Of a DNA stretch of 64,000 bases, positions 19,874 to 32,199 are shown piece after piece. The notes beneath the pieces are model-generated. The model had not been told where the DNA came from. It ran no database searches and saw only the letters and a list, made by a program, of their open reading frames with translations. The stretch is taken from the NCBI GenBank assembly GCA_017311315.1, contig CM029664.1, positions 28,450,554-28,514,553 on the forward strand, written 5' to 3'. Position 1 is the first letter of the stretch; each line of letters opens with the position of its first letter. A program made the position numbers and the translations under genes. Origin of the DNA: Dendrocalamus latiflorus (lineage: Eukaryota; Streptophyta; Magnoliopsida; Poales; Poaceae).

Positions 19874-22800
19874 ATGGCTTCTGTCCCATCTGCTGCGATC
19901 CCATTCTCGGGAACAAAGCTCCATGGAACGAACTACAGGTTATGGTCTTCCCTCATGGAGATCACGCTTGATGGTCTCCGCCTTTGGGGACATGTTACCG
20001 GTGCTCGTCCTTCTCCGCCACCGCCGGTTCAGCCTCCTCCTAGGCAGCCTACTTCTGCACCTCGTGGAGCAGATGATGCTGCTAAGAAGAAGGCAGAGGC
20101 TAATGCTGCTGCTGCTGACGCTGCTGATGAGGCTTTTCAGTATGCCATTGACGCTTTAGAGCGCTGGTGTGCTGATGAGGCCCGTGTTCGTGCCATCCCG
20201 GTGGTCAGCGTTGACGACTCCATTCAGCCAGACATTGTTGGTCTGCGGTCTACTCGACAGATCTGGGAGTACTTGCGTGAGAGATATCAGCAGAGCAGTG
20301 ATGCTCAGTTCTTTTCGCTTCAGCGTGAGTTGGAGAAGCTTCGCCAGGGAGATTCTTCCGTCGACGACTTCTTCCGAGCTCTGGCTAGTCTCTGACGCCA
20401 GATAGATGAGTTGGCTTCTCCACTATGCCAGGAGTGCCACAGGGTTCAGAAGGCGGATCATGATCGCCTTCGTCTTTATGATTTCGTCTGCCGTCTTCGC
20501 CCAGAGTTTGAGCTTGTCAGAGCTCAGCTGCTGAGCCGCTCGCCACGACCGACTATCACCGAGGCTCTTTCGACACTTCGGGCTGAGGAGCTTCGTCTCG
20601 GGCTAGCAGCACAGTCCGTTCCGACTGTGCTTGTTGCTCCTTCTTCCACTACATCGACGGTTCCTGCTACGACTACGGTTCCTTCCCAGGTGCCTGTTGC
20701 CGCTCCTGCCTTTGCACCAACTGGAGTTCAATGCAACTACTGCAAGAACTTCGGGCATGACTACCAGCGTTGTGCGGTGCGAAAAAAGCGGAATAAGGCG
20801 CGTTGGGATGGACGATCCAAGGGGGGCAGGGAGGCCTTCCTCCACAGGAGGACAGACCAGCTCATCAGGATCTCAGCGAGGCGACTCTGTTCAGCAGCTT
20901 TGTCAGGCTCTTCTTCAGCAGCTCTCTCACAGCTCAGCGGGTTCTGCTAGTCTAGCTCAGACGTCTCCCCCAGGTACCTCTTGGGTTCTAGATTCTGGTG
21001 CTTCTTTCCACATGACACCAGATTCCACATCTCTCACTTCAGTAGGACCTCCTGCCCTCCCTATCTCTGTTCAGACTGCTGATGGTACTTCCTTGTCTGT
21101 TAGCTGTCAGGGCACTCTTTTGTCCACTGATTTTTCTGTTCCAGCTGTTTCTCATGTTCCCCAACTAACCATGCAGCTTCTTTCAGTGGGACAGCTCACT
21201 GACCTTGGTTGTAGGGTTGGTTTTGACTCTCACACCTGTTTCGTTCAGGATCGACAGACAGGGACGATACTTGGGACTGGCCGGCGCCGTAGGGATTGTC
21301 AAGGTCTCTACATTCTCGACCGTCTTCATCTTCCGTCTGCTCCTACCACGTCTCCTGCCACGTCTACCTCCACTGCCACTGCTGCCACCACTTCTGGATT
21401 TTTTGCGCAGTAGCATCACCGTTTAGGTCACCTGTGTGGGTCTCGTCTTTCGTCATTAGTTCGTCAGGGTGTCCTTGGACGTGTTACTGTTGACACATCC
21501 ATGTTTTGTCGAGGTTGTAAGCTAGGCAAGCAGCTACAACTTCCTTATCATTCTAGTGAGTCATTGTCTTCTCGTCCTTTTGATTTAGTTCATTCAGATG
21601 TATGGGGACCTGCGCCTATTATCTTTAAAGGCGGGCATAAATTCTATGTTATTTTCATTGATGACTATTCCCGTTTTACTTGGCTTTTCCCTATGTCTAA
21701 TCGTGGTCAGTTTCTTGCGATCTATCGTAGCTTTGCCATGATGGTTCGTACTCAGTTTGAGTCCTCTATTCGTACTTTTCGTTGTGATTCTGCTGGTGAG
21801 TATTGTTCTAGTGCATTCAGACAATTTCTTTCTGAGCAGGGCACTCTTTATCAGTCTTCTTGCCCTGGTGCCCATGCTCAGAATGGGGTTGCTGAACGCA
21901 AGCATCGTCATCTGATTGAGACTGCTCGCACCCTTCTTCTTGCTTCTCACGTTCCACCACAGTTCTGGGCTGAGGCTGTTTCTACGGCTGCCTATCTCAT
22001 TAATATGCAGCCTTCCACTGCTCTTAAGGATGTCAGTCCTATAGAGCGTCTCTACTCTAGAGCCCCCTAGTACGATCACCTTCGTGTTTTTGGCTGCACC
22101 TGTTTTGTCCTACTGCCACCTCGTGAGCGCACTAAACTGACAGCTCAGTCAGTCGAGTGTGTGTTTCTTGGGTACAGTTCTGAGCATAAGGGTTATCGTT
22201 GCTATGATCCTTCTACTCGACGGATTAGGATCTCACGAGATGTTGTCTTTGACGAATCTCGACCTTTCTTCTATCGAGATTCGGCTCCTCCCACTGCTTC
22301 CATCATCGAGACGATCTCATGGTTGTCTCTCCCTGACTCCTCACCCATTTCCCCCCTTTCCCCGCCTTTGGTACCTTCACCTCCTGTGTTGCCTCCTGCA
22401 GCACCGCCTCCTGCTCCTATGGCACCACCGTCTCGTTTCTCTGGAGTGCACTACTCCAGACGTCCTCGTCCTTCACCAGATCCCTCTCCTGGTCTTTTGT
22501 CGACACCGACATCTGATTCATCTGATGATGCTCCTCGTTACGTCCTTCGTGATCGGGCAACCATTCGCCCTCCTGATCGTCTTGGTTTTGCTTCGACAGC
22601 TCATGCTCTCTCTGTCACTGAGCCTAGTTCTTATCGTGAGGCTGCTTCTCATTCTGAGTGGCAGCTCGCTATGGCAGAGGAGCTTGATGCGCTTCGTCGT
22701 ACGGAGACTTGGGATATTGTCCCGACACCTGTGCACGCTCGTCCTATCACGTGCAAGTGGGTGTACAAGATTAAGACCAGGTCTGACGGTACTATCGAGC

Positions 22801-24143
22801 GCTACAAGGCTCGTCTTGTGGCTCGTGGTTTTCAGCAGGAGTATGGTCGCGATTACGATGAGACATTTGCTCCTATTGCTCATATGACCACTGTTCGCAC
22901 TCTTGTTGCGGTTGCTTCTGTTCGCCGGTGGTCTATCTCTCAGCTGGATGTTAAGAATGCCTTTCTTAATGGCGTCTTGCATGAGGAGGTTTTCATGCAG
23001 CCACCACCCGGGTATTCTGTTCCAGCTGGTCATGTCTGTCGTCTTCGTCGTGCTCTTTATGGTCTCAAACAGGCCCCTCGTGCCTGGTTTGCGCGTTTTA
23101 CCTCAGTGATCACCGCTGTCGGTTTCACTGTCAGTGCCCATGATCCTGCTCTATTTATCCATGTCTCACCTCGCGGTAGGACACTGTTTCTTCTATATGT
23201 GGATGATATGCTCATTACTGGTGACGATCCCTCGTTCATTGCATATGTGAAGAAGCATCTCAGTGAGCAGTTTCTGATGACTGATCTTGGCTTGCTTACA
23301 TACTTTCTTGGGATTGAGGTCTCTGTCACGCCTGAGGGTTACTATCTCTCCCAACAGAAGTATGTCCAGGATCTTCTTGATCGATCTGGTCTGACTGATA
23401 CTCGCACTGCTGAGACTCCTATGGAGCTCTCTCTTCAACTTCGTGCTACTGATGGTGATCCTCTTGAGGATCCTACTCGGTATCGCCATCTTGTTGGCAG
23501 TTTGGTATATCTTGTGAGCACTCGTCCTGATATTACTCATGCTGTTCATATCTTGAGTCAGTTCATGGCTTGTCCTACTCATCTTCACTACAGTCATCTT
23601 CTTCGTGTTCTTTGCTACTTGCGTGGGACCATCTCTCGTCGCTTATTTTTCTCTAGCTCCACCTCCCTCCAGCTTCAGGCGTACTCTGATGCGACCTGGG
23701 CTAGTGATCCTTCTGATCGTCGTTCTCTTTCTGCTTACTGTGTTTTTCTTGGCTCTTCCCTGATTGCCTGGAAGACAAAGAAGCAGACTGCAGTTTCCCG
23801 TTCGAGTGCAGAGGCTGAGTTGAGAGCTATGGCAGCTGTGACAGCAGAGATTACTTGGTTGAGATGGCTACTTGCAGATTTTGGTGTACCTGTGAGGGGA
23901 CCTACAACTCTTATGACTGACAGTACAGGAGCTATCAGTATTGCCCGTGATCCAGTGAAGCATGAGCTCACCAAACACATTGGTGTGGATGCTTCATACA
24001 CTCGCTCTCAGGTGCAGGAGGGTGTACTTGCTCTTCAGTTTGTGTCCTCAGAGTTACAGATTGCTGACTTCTTCACGAAGCCACAGACTAGGGCACAACA
24101 TTTGTATTTTCTCTCCAAACTCAGTGTGTGTGATTCACCATGA
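19874..24143 (+). pseudogene. Inner Copia gag-pol polyprotein, recently broken
   Basis: The start is ATG at 19874 (MASVPSAAIPFSGTKLHGTN). A UBN2-type gag is followed by knuckle CNYCKNFGHDYQRC near 20735, protease WVLDSGASFHM near 20985, integrase (HHRLGH zinc start, FIDDYSRF, FRCDSAGEY, NGVAERKHR), RT with LYVDDMLITG near 23195, and RNase H (YSDATWA, SSAEAELRA, TDSTGA) to a natural TGA at 24141. The defects are few: a TGA at about 20394 in gag, a one-base change in a G6 run near 20820 that shifts the frame, a TAG at 21411 just before the HHRLGH motif, and a TAG at 22068. Every catalytic motif is otherwise preserved. Such limited damage with identical LTRs suggests either mobilisation by a relative or sequence errors. 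Confidence 0.93.
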
Positions 24144-24148
24144 GTTTG

Positions 24149-24159
24149 AGGGGGGGGGG
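24149..24159 (+). other. Polypurine tract of inner Copia
   Basis: A purine-only run of GAGGGGGGGGGG type immediately before the 3' LTR TGTTAAGG; it primes plus-strand synthesis. Confidence 0.85.
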
Positions 24160-24298
24160 TGTTAAGGATAGAATAGGAAAGAGATTAGGACTGTTATTTG
24201 TTTCCTAATATGCCTTGTATTCCTTCTGTATATCCCCCTTGTATCTCTATATATATTGCCCTTTGGGCCTCATGAATACATGCACAATATTCATAACA
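24160..24298 (+). repeat. 3' LTR of inner Copia
   Basis: 139 bp, no difference from the 5' LTR seen by eye; followed by AAGCC at 24299-24303. Confidence 0.93.
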
Positions 24299-24303
24299 AA
24301 GCC

Positions 24304-24644
24304 GAGTATATTGTAGCAACGATATCAGTTGTCAAGGTATTTGGCTTGCAAGATTGTTGAGTGATTTGCTGAATCAGGAGCAAAAGAAGTTCAAGCTGCT
24401 GGTTGATAACAAATCCGCCATCTCATTGTGTAAGAATCCTGTGCATCACGACAGGAGTAAACACATCGACACAAGGTACCACTTCATTCGTGAGTGTGTG
24501 GAGAGTGAGAAAATTGAGGTGGAACATGTCCGGACTGAGGAGCAGTTGGCTGACATACTAATGAAATCTCTCGGCCAGGTTAAATTCATTGAGATGAGGA
24601 GGAAGCTGGGAATGGTGGATGTAGCAAAAGGAAGACAAGCTTAG
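24304..24644 (+). pseudogene. Outer Copia RNase H, second part
   Basis: This continues the RNase H interrupted at 18935. A short damaged stretch (EYIVATISVVK) is followed from 24354 by an open reading with LVDNKSAISLCKNP, HHDRSKHIDTRYHFIR and the C-terminal LADILMKSLG. It ends just before the purine tract and the 3' LTR. The motif order is that of Copia RNase H. Confidence 0.9.
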
Positions 24645-24653
24645 GGGGGTAAA

Positions 24654-25163
24654 TGTCAGAGCTAATCTTGTTTTGCTTCCTGTTAGGTCAGAGTCTGAAC
24701 TTGGTCTGAATAAGCAAACCGAGTGCAGTTTCGGTTCTTCTGTTGCAGTCTGGAAAATGTGGCCTGCTTGCAGCAGTTCTGTTTTTCAGCCTGTTTGTTC
24801 TTTTTGTCTTGCGAGTAGTACTGGACTTCGGCAGCATGTTTAGCTGTTTAGTGCAGAAGTCTGTTTCCAGTTTATTTGTGTCAAGTTTGTAGTGTCAGAT
24901 TATGGTCCAGTTATTGAGATCCGGATCCAGATTAGGTGGAGTTAGTTGCTGGTTTATTGGGGCTTCAGTTGAAGCCTGAACTGAGTCCTTTGTAATTGCT
25001 TTCAGTCCGTCATTTTCGGACTGCACTGTTGCTCTTCCAGAATTCAGAAAACAGAGTTCAGTTCTGAAAAACTCTCTCGTGTGCATTTTGCCGATACTCT
25101 GAAATTGCTTCCTTGTGTGTCTAGATTTTGTTTTTTCTGCAGGCTGGGCATCCTGATCCGACA
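24654..25163 (+). repeat. 3' LTR of outer Copia
   Basis: 510 bp, TGTCAG...GACA; see the 5' LTR for the pattern of differences. Confidence 0.93.
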
Positions 25164-25172
25164 ATGGCGACT

Positions 25173-25651
25173 TTGACAGACCGGACCCGTAGGTCTAATT
25201 GGGTTTTTTCTATTTAGGCCACAAGACAAGTGAGTTGGACATCTAAGCCTATAGAGTGCACTTCTATAAGCCACTTTAAACAACAACTTTATAAGTGGTA
25301 TTAAACTGTCTCTCCCTAACAAACTAGTCTAATGGATAGAGCCTTCCTCATACTTATAAATTGTGCTTTTTTTTCCCCATAACCCATATGAGACTAAACC
25401 TAACCCAACATCTTGTCAAATCGGACTTCCTGGGTCTAACCGGGTTTTTACTACCCGGGCCACAGGACCAAGTGAGTTAGACATCTAAGCCTATAGGCTA
25501 CATTTCTGCAAGCCCCTTTAAGCAATAATTTTATAAATGATATTGGGTCTTCTCCCTAAAAGACTAGTCCAATAGGTAGAGACTCTCTCATACTTATAAG
25601 TTATGCTTATTTCATTCTCATAATTCATGTGAGACAAAATCCAACCCAACA
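25173..25651 (+). repeat. Two tandem copies of a ~240-bp repeat
   Basis: Copy 1 is about 25173-25410 and copy 2 about 25411-25651. Each has the order GGTCTAA, GGCCACA, GACATCTAAGCCTATA, CTTATAA and a terminal TCCAACCCAACA-like phrase. Identity is about 80% by eye. The texture resembles a short LTR or TRIM. The outer Copia lies immediately to the left of copy 1. Confidence 0.75.
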
Positions 25652-26640
25652 GACTTGCTGTTCACGCCGCCTTGATATGTTTGTACAATCTGAGATGCTG
25701 AATAAATTGCATACTGCAAGGTTGCTGGATCTTTCGTCAAACCTAACTTTCATGATTTGACAGTGATGGCAATTATGTTTTGTGTCATTGTTGTTAATCT
25801 TAAGTGAACCGCCACGAGATGTTTTAGCTAGCACCCTTGGCTCTATTTTTGTTTTGTGACACATCCAAGAACGTACTATTGGTTCTGGTCTCCATGAAAG
25901 AGTTAAAGTGTTGGTGGAAAATAACCCTCTTAAACATATATTTGTTTTCAATGTTTGGTTGTTGAACTAACAGAAAGTGCCTTTTTTATGGCTGCCTTTT
26001 TTGCAGCCATTTTTCTTAGCACTGTTAATTTTAGGCTTGGTTCAAAATTTCCCCATTCTAGTGGATTGTTATAGCTACCTTTTATGAAACAGGGCTTTTA
26101 CCTGTTCTTCACAGAATAAAATAGGTCGCTATGGTTGATTGGTCTTACTAAAAAGCATTATGAATAATCAGGTAAAAGGATATTTATGAAATGTAATTAA
26201 GCTACTTGATAGAAGCTTTTGTTGAGTAGCTCCTTTCTCTTATTATTCTCATACACCCTTTTAACTGATTTGCTTCAAGTTCTAGGTAATATTAAATCCA
26301 TGGCTACCAGTCTTACGTGGACCGTAGTAATACAATGCACGTATAGACGTTCTAAAGCTCAGAAGTCATATGATTGTAGACCTGCACAGCGGCGACACAA
26401 GTGATTTATGGGATTGGTTGGTACCTGGACATAAACTCTAGTATTCTAGCAGTACTCTAAGAATGAATTGTACTTTGTAAATCCTGCCTATTGGTGTTAA
26501 GAGAACTGGAAGACAAACCTTGGTACACCAGCATTTGAGAATTGTGATTAGAGAACTAGGAAGTGATTCCAGTTTCCAAACTGAAGCTTTGGGCCTTAGC
26601 GGTATAAACCCTGCTGCTAATCTTGCCTCTAGGCTCCAAT
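25652..26640. other. AT-rich intergenic DNA, no gene seen
   Basis: It has a plant-intron-like texture (T-rich, no long coding stretch). It may be the far flank of the fragment at 13439. No domain or terminal repeat was recognised. Confidence 0.4.
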
Positions 26641-27314
26641 CTTTGGAATAGAAAATTTAATTCAATTGTAGATATACATATGAATAATTCAATTTTTGGA
26701 ATAGAAAATTTAGTTAACGTAGTTATAGGAAATTAGTAGAGGAGAGGAAGAAGCAACAGTATGTATTTTTTTGTATCTGCAATGTTGTATATGACTGTTA
26801 GTGTTAGTAGAAAATTATAGATGTAGATAGAAATAGTTAAATATTTGGTATACAAAATTTAGTTAATGTAATTTTAGGAAATTAGCAGCCGTAGAAACAT
26901 ATAGTTGTGTATAAATTAGCGAACATAGTTTTATAAAATTAGCATCGTTAGCAAATTGGCATACGTACAAAATTGTAGTTGTAGAAAATTCAGTCACCGT
27001 AACGTACAAATTAATCGTCTGTAGAAATTTGTACGTATTACAAAATTCAGTAAATATTTATGTTATAATTTAATAATTTGGTATGTAAAAAACAATAATA
27101 CGTAATGTTTATGGTTAAATACGAATTAATGTAATGTCGTTAGTACGTTGGAAAAACGTTGGAAAAACCGATAGGATGTTCATAGTGCAAGATTATTGTA
27201 GTGGGTTACGACAAACGAACGATCGGTGAAATGTGAACGATCGGTGATTTGACATGTTGCAAAATTAAAACATACATGCAGTCAGACATCAGTAATGCCG
27301 ATACCCACTACATT

Positions 27315-29815
27315 GAGAGTGCATTACGGTGTTAGAAACGTTTGTGAATGTTCGAATGGTGTGGATTTGAATGGTTTTCCGCAAGCCACTCTAGTACATC
27401 GGATGACGAGAATGCTCGAATCTCAGATGTGATGCATTGGTTGACCCAAAGTTTTTCGTTGGACCTCGAGGTGTGCAACGTCGTCGTACAAGGGCTTTGG
27501 AGCCGATCTCCCACGGACATCAGATGAGAGTTGAGAACATTAATGCGCATTGTTGCGTGGAAGGAGTTTGTGCAAGGGTGCCGGTGCTGTGGATACGAGT
27601 GTGTGCTGCTTGTGCAACCATGCGCATTACAAGCTATGCAAGGTCGTGCGTACGACCTTGCTCCGGGAGGTGCTAGTAGCTCAGGCAGCCCGCATGTTGA
27701 TGAAGAGGAGCAAGTTGCTCGTGATGAAGCCGATGCGGTACATGGAGGAGAGGTACAATGGTCAAGCCATTGAGAGGGAACAGGACAAGCCGATAAAGGG
27801 GAGCATATTGAGTACATAGTGCAGCAGATGGAGTGCGATGACCAGACGGCTTGGGCTGAAGAGGAAGTTGTATAGGAGGACGACGAGGACAATTCAGATG
27901 AGGATGAAGCTCCCGTCCCACAGGAATGGAACCGGTTTAATACTGAGGGTGTTTCCGCACATGATGAGCACGAATTAGCGTGGGAGTGCCATGAGACGGA
28001 GGTTTGGTTGCATTCAATGTTTGCTGACAAAGCATCACTGCAGGATGCCATCAAGCTGTGGGCCCTTTCAATGCAGCGGATTTTTTAGGTCGTGAAATCA
28101 AGCTAGGAGCACTACACCGTGAAGTGCGAGCAGGCCGGTTGTCCTTGGAGGGTGCATGCACATAGACCCAAGTATGAGATTCACTGGATTATGTTGAAGG
28201 TGGAGCCGCACTCTTGCATTCTCAGTAGTGTTTTGGTGATACATCGTACCCTAACGACCGCCATTATAGCCAATTTGATGTATGAAGAGATAATGGAGAA
28301 GAAAGACACGGAGGCCATGCATATCGTGGTAGCTATCGAGAAGAAATTCAAGTACAAGATTAGCTACGCGAAGGCATGGCGTGCGACGCAGAAGGCGTTG
28401 GAAAAATGTTTCGGATCTTTTGAGGCAACGTATGACAATCTTCCTTGTACGCTTAAGGTGTTGCAGGACAGGAACCCAGACACGTATATCACAGTGCAAG
28501 ACAAGCCTTCCACATGGCTGCCAGGATATACGGTGTTGCAGAGGGCCTTGTTAGCATTTGGTGCTTGCATCGAGGCATTCAGGCACATGTTACCGGTGAT
28601 CTCAGTTGACGGGACCTTTCTGATTGGAAAATTCAAGGGATAGATCTTGACAGCCATAGACGTTAATGGCAATAACCAAATATTGGCACTGACCATCGCA
28701 TTCGTGGAACGTGTGAATTATGAAAGCTGGTTGTGGTTCCTCAGACATGTCAGGGTTGGAGTTGTCGGCGCTCGTCTTGGTATGTGCGTAATCTATGATT
28801 GCCACGCTGGGATTGTAAAGGCCATAAGAAAACTTCAAGAAAACCTTGAAGAGCCCTTTTCTTGGCCGGATATGAGGAACAGGTGTTGTATTCATCACTT
28901 AGGGGTGAACTTTTTCAAGCAATTCCTAAAACAACCATTGATGAAGCTATTCAAGAGGCTGGCTATGCAGAACCAGTGGAGAAAATTTGATGCTTTGTGG
29001 GCGTTGTTGGATGAGCATAGCAAGAAGCACGTCGACAAGAGGAGCAAGGGGCCAGTCATGCCTGGGGCGGTACAACCGGAATGCTTGCCTGTACTCGATG
29101 ATCCTAACCCAGCTGGTCTAAGAAGGAGGAGCTCACGGAACATCAAGTGCTTCTCGCAGTGGATCGAGGGAGAACCATTGGAGAAGTGGTCGCTGTTGCA
29201 CGATACGGACAACACAAGGTATGGTATAATGATGACTAACCTTGCATATGTGTACAATTGGGTTCTCAGGGGCCTTCGTTCTCAGCCCCTTGTCGCCATC
29301 GTAGAAGGTGTTCACATCACAATCGGCTACTTCAAGGAAAGGCACACGAATACCACACTTCATGCGGCCAATCCCCAAGCATTGTATTTGTCAAAAATTA
29401 TGGCATACATGGAGATGAAGGCACAAAAGGGTCAATTGCACACATTGCACGTCATGGGCAATAGGGAGCATTGTTTCGACGTGGTACTCTGTGATAGAGC
29501 CGGATTTGGGACGGCTCGTTCCCTTGTTACCCACGAGGTATGCCTTGGAGATCATGCAAATGAACCTAATTGCACGTGCAACAAGCTGAAGTGTTACACA
29601 AGCCATGCTCTTATGTCCTCGCTGCATGCGAGACCGTGGGCATGGATCCTTCGATCTTCATGTCGGAGTACTTCTTCAAGGAGAGAGTACTGCTTGCGTG
29701 GTGTGGGGAGCTCAGGGGGTTCAGGGTTGTGGGGAACTGCGCTACCTTGGACATTGCAGGGAGGACTTGGATTCTAGATGTTAACATGCTGAAGGGTGGG
29801 AAGGGTCAGCGATAG
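27315..29815 (+). pseudogene. MURA-type (MULE) transposase, copy A
   Basis: The N-terminal part begins VHYG...NGVDL and is damaged. An acidic linker near 27880-27930 and KCEQAGCPW (28125) open the FAR1-like zinc-binding region. The MULE DDE core has its first D in ISVDGTFLIG (about 28600) and second D in VIYDCHAGIVKAI (about 28790). Where copy B has the expected catalytic Glu (TNLAEVYN), A reads TNLAYVYN. The C-terminal SWIM zinc finger (CTCNKLK...PCSYV) has lost its His. Other defects are a TAG at 28641 (copy B has CAG), a stop at 28086 and a one-base loss near 29590 compared with B. It is therefore not active, although sections are long and well conserved. It ends DVNMLKGGKGQR. Confidence 0.92.
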
Positions 29816-30230
29816 AGCCGGCATATTAGAAATGATATGGACGAAGCGCAAGCCGGATCATCTGGTGCACGTTGTGGGTGATGCAGTCAAGAGGGGCACA
29901 CAGCTAGACGATGCAACGCATGTGCTGATCAGTAGGTAGAGCGGCATGGTGTGTACTACTAGTTGTTGGAGACTAAAAATAAATTTCCATTGTAAACTGT
30001 ATTTTGTTAGTAGGCACTTTTGACATGCGGAATGTCGTACTAAATGTATCGTATATTTCATGTATCGTTTGTATAACTGCTATGTTACATCCCCCTTTTC
30101 AGTATTGTAGTTGGTGTTGTAGTGGTAGCCTAGTATTGCTCTGTTATTTACTTACAAGTTCTCTTTACTGTTACTTTACATGCGATGTTTTTTGGTTCCG
30201 TATAAATACTAATTTGAATTCATTTTGCTG

Positions 30231-32190
30231 GTATGGCTCATGACCTTCATGGGTCGGACTAGCCTTACGGCTTGTTGGACGAGCACATTGACCGGCTGCA
30301 TCGTGCTTCCCGTCATGTCCCATCTACAGGGAGCGCAGAGGAGCCTACTGAGTTGGGAGTGGTCCGGACATGCACATCTCGAGTGGCCTAGAGACTAGAC
30401 CCCCGTTGGACAGTTAGGTGTGTACTTCGCCAACATTGTACTGTTGCTACAAGTAGGTTCCGTGTTGACCTTTACTTGCTTCGCAGGCTGTGGGATGCTG
30501 GGCTACTCCCTCTCGCCCGGATGGTGCAGGCTACAGATGAGGATGGACCTACCTTGGTCACGGGCAGGGACGACGGCGTGGTGCGATCACGACGCTTTCT
30601 GCTCGACTGTTGGCGGCCAGAGACGCACACTTTCCACCTCCCACTCGGGGAGATGATGACCACTCTGCAGGATGTGTCCCTGCTGCTTTGCCTTCCGATC
30701 GTGGGAGCTGCTGCCTTTCTACCGGAGGCCCCGATCGAGTGGTGCACAGACCTACTCAGCAGATTCAAGGGTCCTTCCACCGGGTGCCACAGATGACTAC
30801 TACATCTTTCTGGCGGGTAGACACACAGGCCGTCGCTGAGGTGGCTCGCATAGTTCCAGGTTTGTGCTCTTTAAAATTGGCCCTGTAAGCTCTCATTTCT
30901 GCTATTACGTACTAATAACTTCTTGTTTGCATTCAGGTGGAGCGGATGCATCCAAATACTGACGATCAGCAGGTCTCGTGCCACTTGGAGGTGTACTTGC
31001 TTTGGCTATTTGGTTGGGTGCTCTTCACCACTAGCCATGGCAACACCGTCGACGCGTGCCTCATCACTCATGCTAGGGTGATCACCAATGGTGAGGCCCC
31101 CCAGGTCAGCTGGGGATCGACCACACTTGCCGCAACCTATCGTGGCTTGTGCAATGTGTGCTTGAAGACCAAGGCAAACTCGGTCCTTACGGGCTATCCG
31201 CTGCTACTACAGCTGTGGTCATTCGAGCGCTTCAGCCTCGGACGACCCTTGCTAGAGAACATGAGTCTGTACGGGGCAGAGATGTACCCCGGAGGAGATG
31301 TCGACCGGTGATGATGGATTCTCTCTAGTGTCATCGACGGGTAAGTAATATGACAATTAGCTATTTCCTTCATATTAATAATGGTTGTACGTAATAGCTG
31401 TTGTTACTTGCAGGTACAGTTCACGCACGTGCAGGTCACACGGGCGTATCTGCCCTTTGTGGAGCAGTTCGACCGCTTCACAGCTGACGACGTGCGCTGG
31501 GAGCTGTACTCACATATGACACTGCAAGACAGCACTCCTGACGAGCTGTCCACGCTCTGCTAGCGTGACCGCATTTTCTAGTTGACGTGCCAAAAGCTTG
31601 TGTATGGCATCTTCGTAGAGGACTACGCGCCGCAGCCTGTGGTGTGGTAGTTTGGCCTACGTCAGGCGCTTCCAGTACCAGTCGAACCACAGCTATCGTA
31701 GAGCGTGCACGCGTGAGTGTCCACCTCTCATAAATCTCCTTGTACTTACTATTCGTTTGGCAAGTACTAACGAAATGGTCCTATAAGCAGGCACTCCAGA
31801 AAGGGAGTGAAACGCGGCACGGACTAGACGGCGAAGATGGAGGAGTGAATTGCGCAGTGGGAGGGCGTGCTAGATGACCACGTGGAGGAGGACCGCCCTA
31901 CGATAGCAGGGACTACGCGGAGTACCTACGCTGGTACCAGCTGCAGACACGTACGAGGCTCGTACATGTCGTTGACCAGCCCACCACACACGTTGCCGCT
32001 CCGATAGACACGTACCCCGCGCACCTCACGCGGAATGCTCACATTGCAGTACATTACATGTAATTTTTAAATATTCCCTAATGGCAGTGTCGCTGAGTTT
32101 ATTGACCATTTCATGTTTTTTCCTTCAGGCTAACGTCAGTACTGCGATTTGGAGGGAGTCTAACACTATGGTGGATAGGCTAGCCATTGA
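30231..32190 (+). pseudogene. Plant mobile domain (PMD) gene in element A
   Basis: It starts MAHDLHGSD near 30234. Exons read LRRLWDAGLLPLARMV, then CWRPETHTFHLPLGEM and TLQDVSLLLCLPIVG (30480-30857), then across a GT...AG intron (about 30858-30937) VYLLWLFGWVLFTTSHGNTV to LLLQLWSFERFSLGRPL (30938-31310), then, after an intron of about 31340-31413, FTHVQVTRAYLPFVEQFDRF, and finally YAEYLRWYQLQTRTR near 31920 and a short exon from about 32130. These are recognisable PMD (aminotransferase-like plant mobile domain) motifs. PMD proteins occur both as host genes (MAIN/MAIL) and inside transposons. Stops (about 30268, 30390, 31310, 31561, 31647) make it a pseudogene. Its place directly after the transposase, same strand, suggests it is the second gene of the element. 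Confidence 0.88.
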
Positions 32191-32199
32191 TGTATGGAA

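Larger units (their letters stand above)
18941..24298 (+). mobile_element. Inner Copia retrotransposon with identical 139-bp LTRs
   Basis: The LTRs at 18941-19079 and 24160-24298 (TGTTAAGG...ATAACA, 139 bp) are identical base for base. The primer site TGGTATCAAAGC follows at 19080, and a G10 purine tract precedes the 3' LTR. The 5-bp duplication AAGCC is perfect. Very short LTRs and one long gag-pol frame suggest the Ale/Retrofit-type Copia lineage (inference). The leader of about 800 bp is GC-rich and repetitive. This is a young insertion but its reading frame carries several defects. Confidence 0.95.
13621..25163 (+). mobile_element. Outer Copia retrotransposon, carrying two nested insertions
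   Basis: The 5' LTR is 13621-14131 (511 bp) and the 3' LTR 24654-25163 (510 bp), both TGTCAGAGCT...CTGATCCGACA. The Met-tRNA-type primer site TGGTATCAGAGCC is at 14134-14146 and the purine tract AGGGGGGTAAA lies just before the 3' LTR. The putative duplication is TTGGC (13616-13620) versus ATGGC (25164-25168), one mismatch. Two later insertions sit inside: a hAT MITE (15136-15993) and a full Copia (18941-24298). Removing both leaves an internal region of about 4.3 kb. Protein order gag-PR-IN-RT-RH makes it Copia. Confidence 0.93.

Noticed and set aside
22159..22887. 242-residue Leu-rich frame
   Set aside because: Out-of-frame shadow of the Copia polyprotein.
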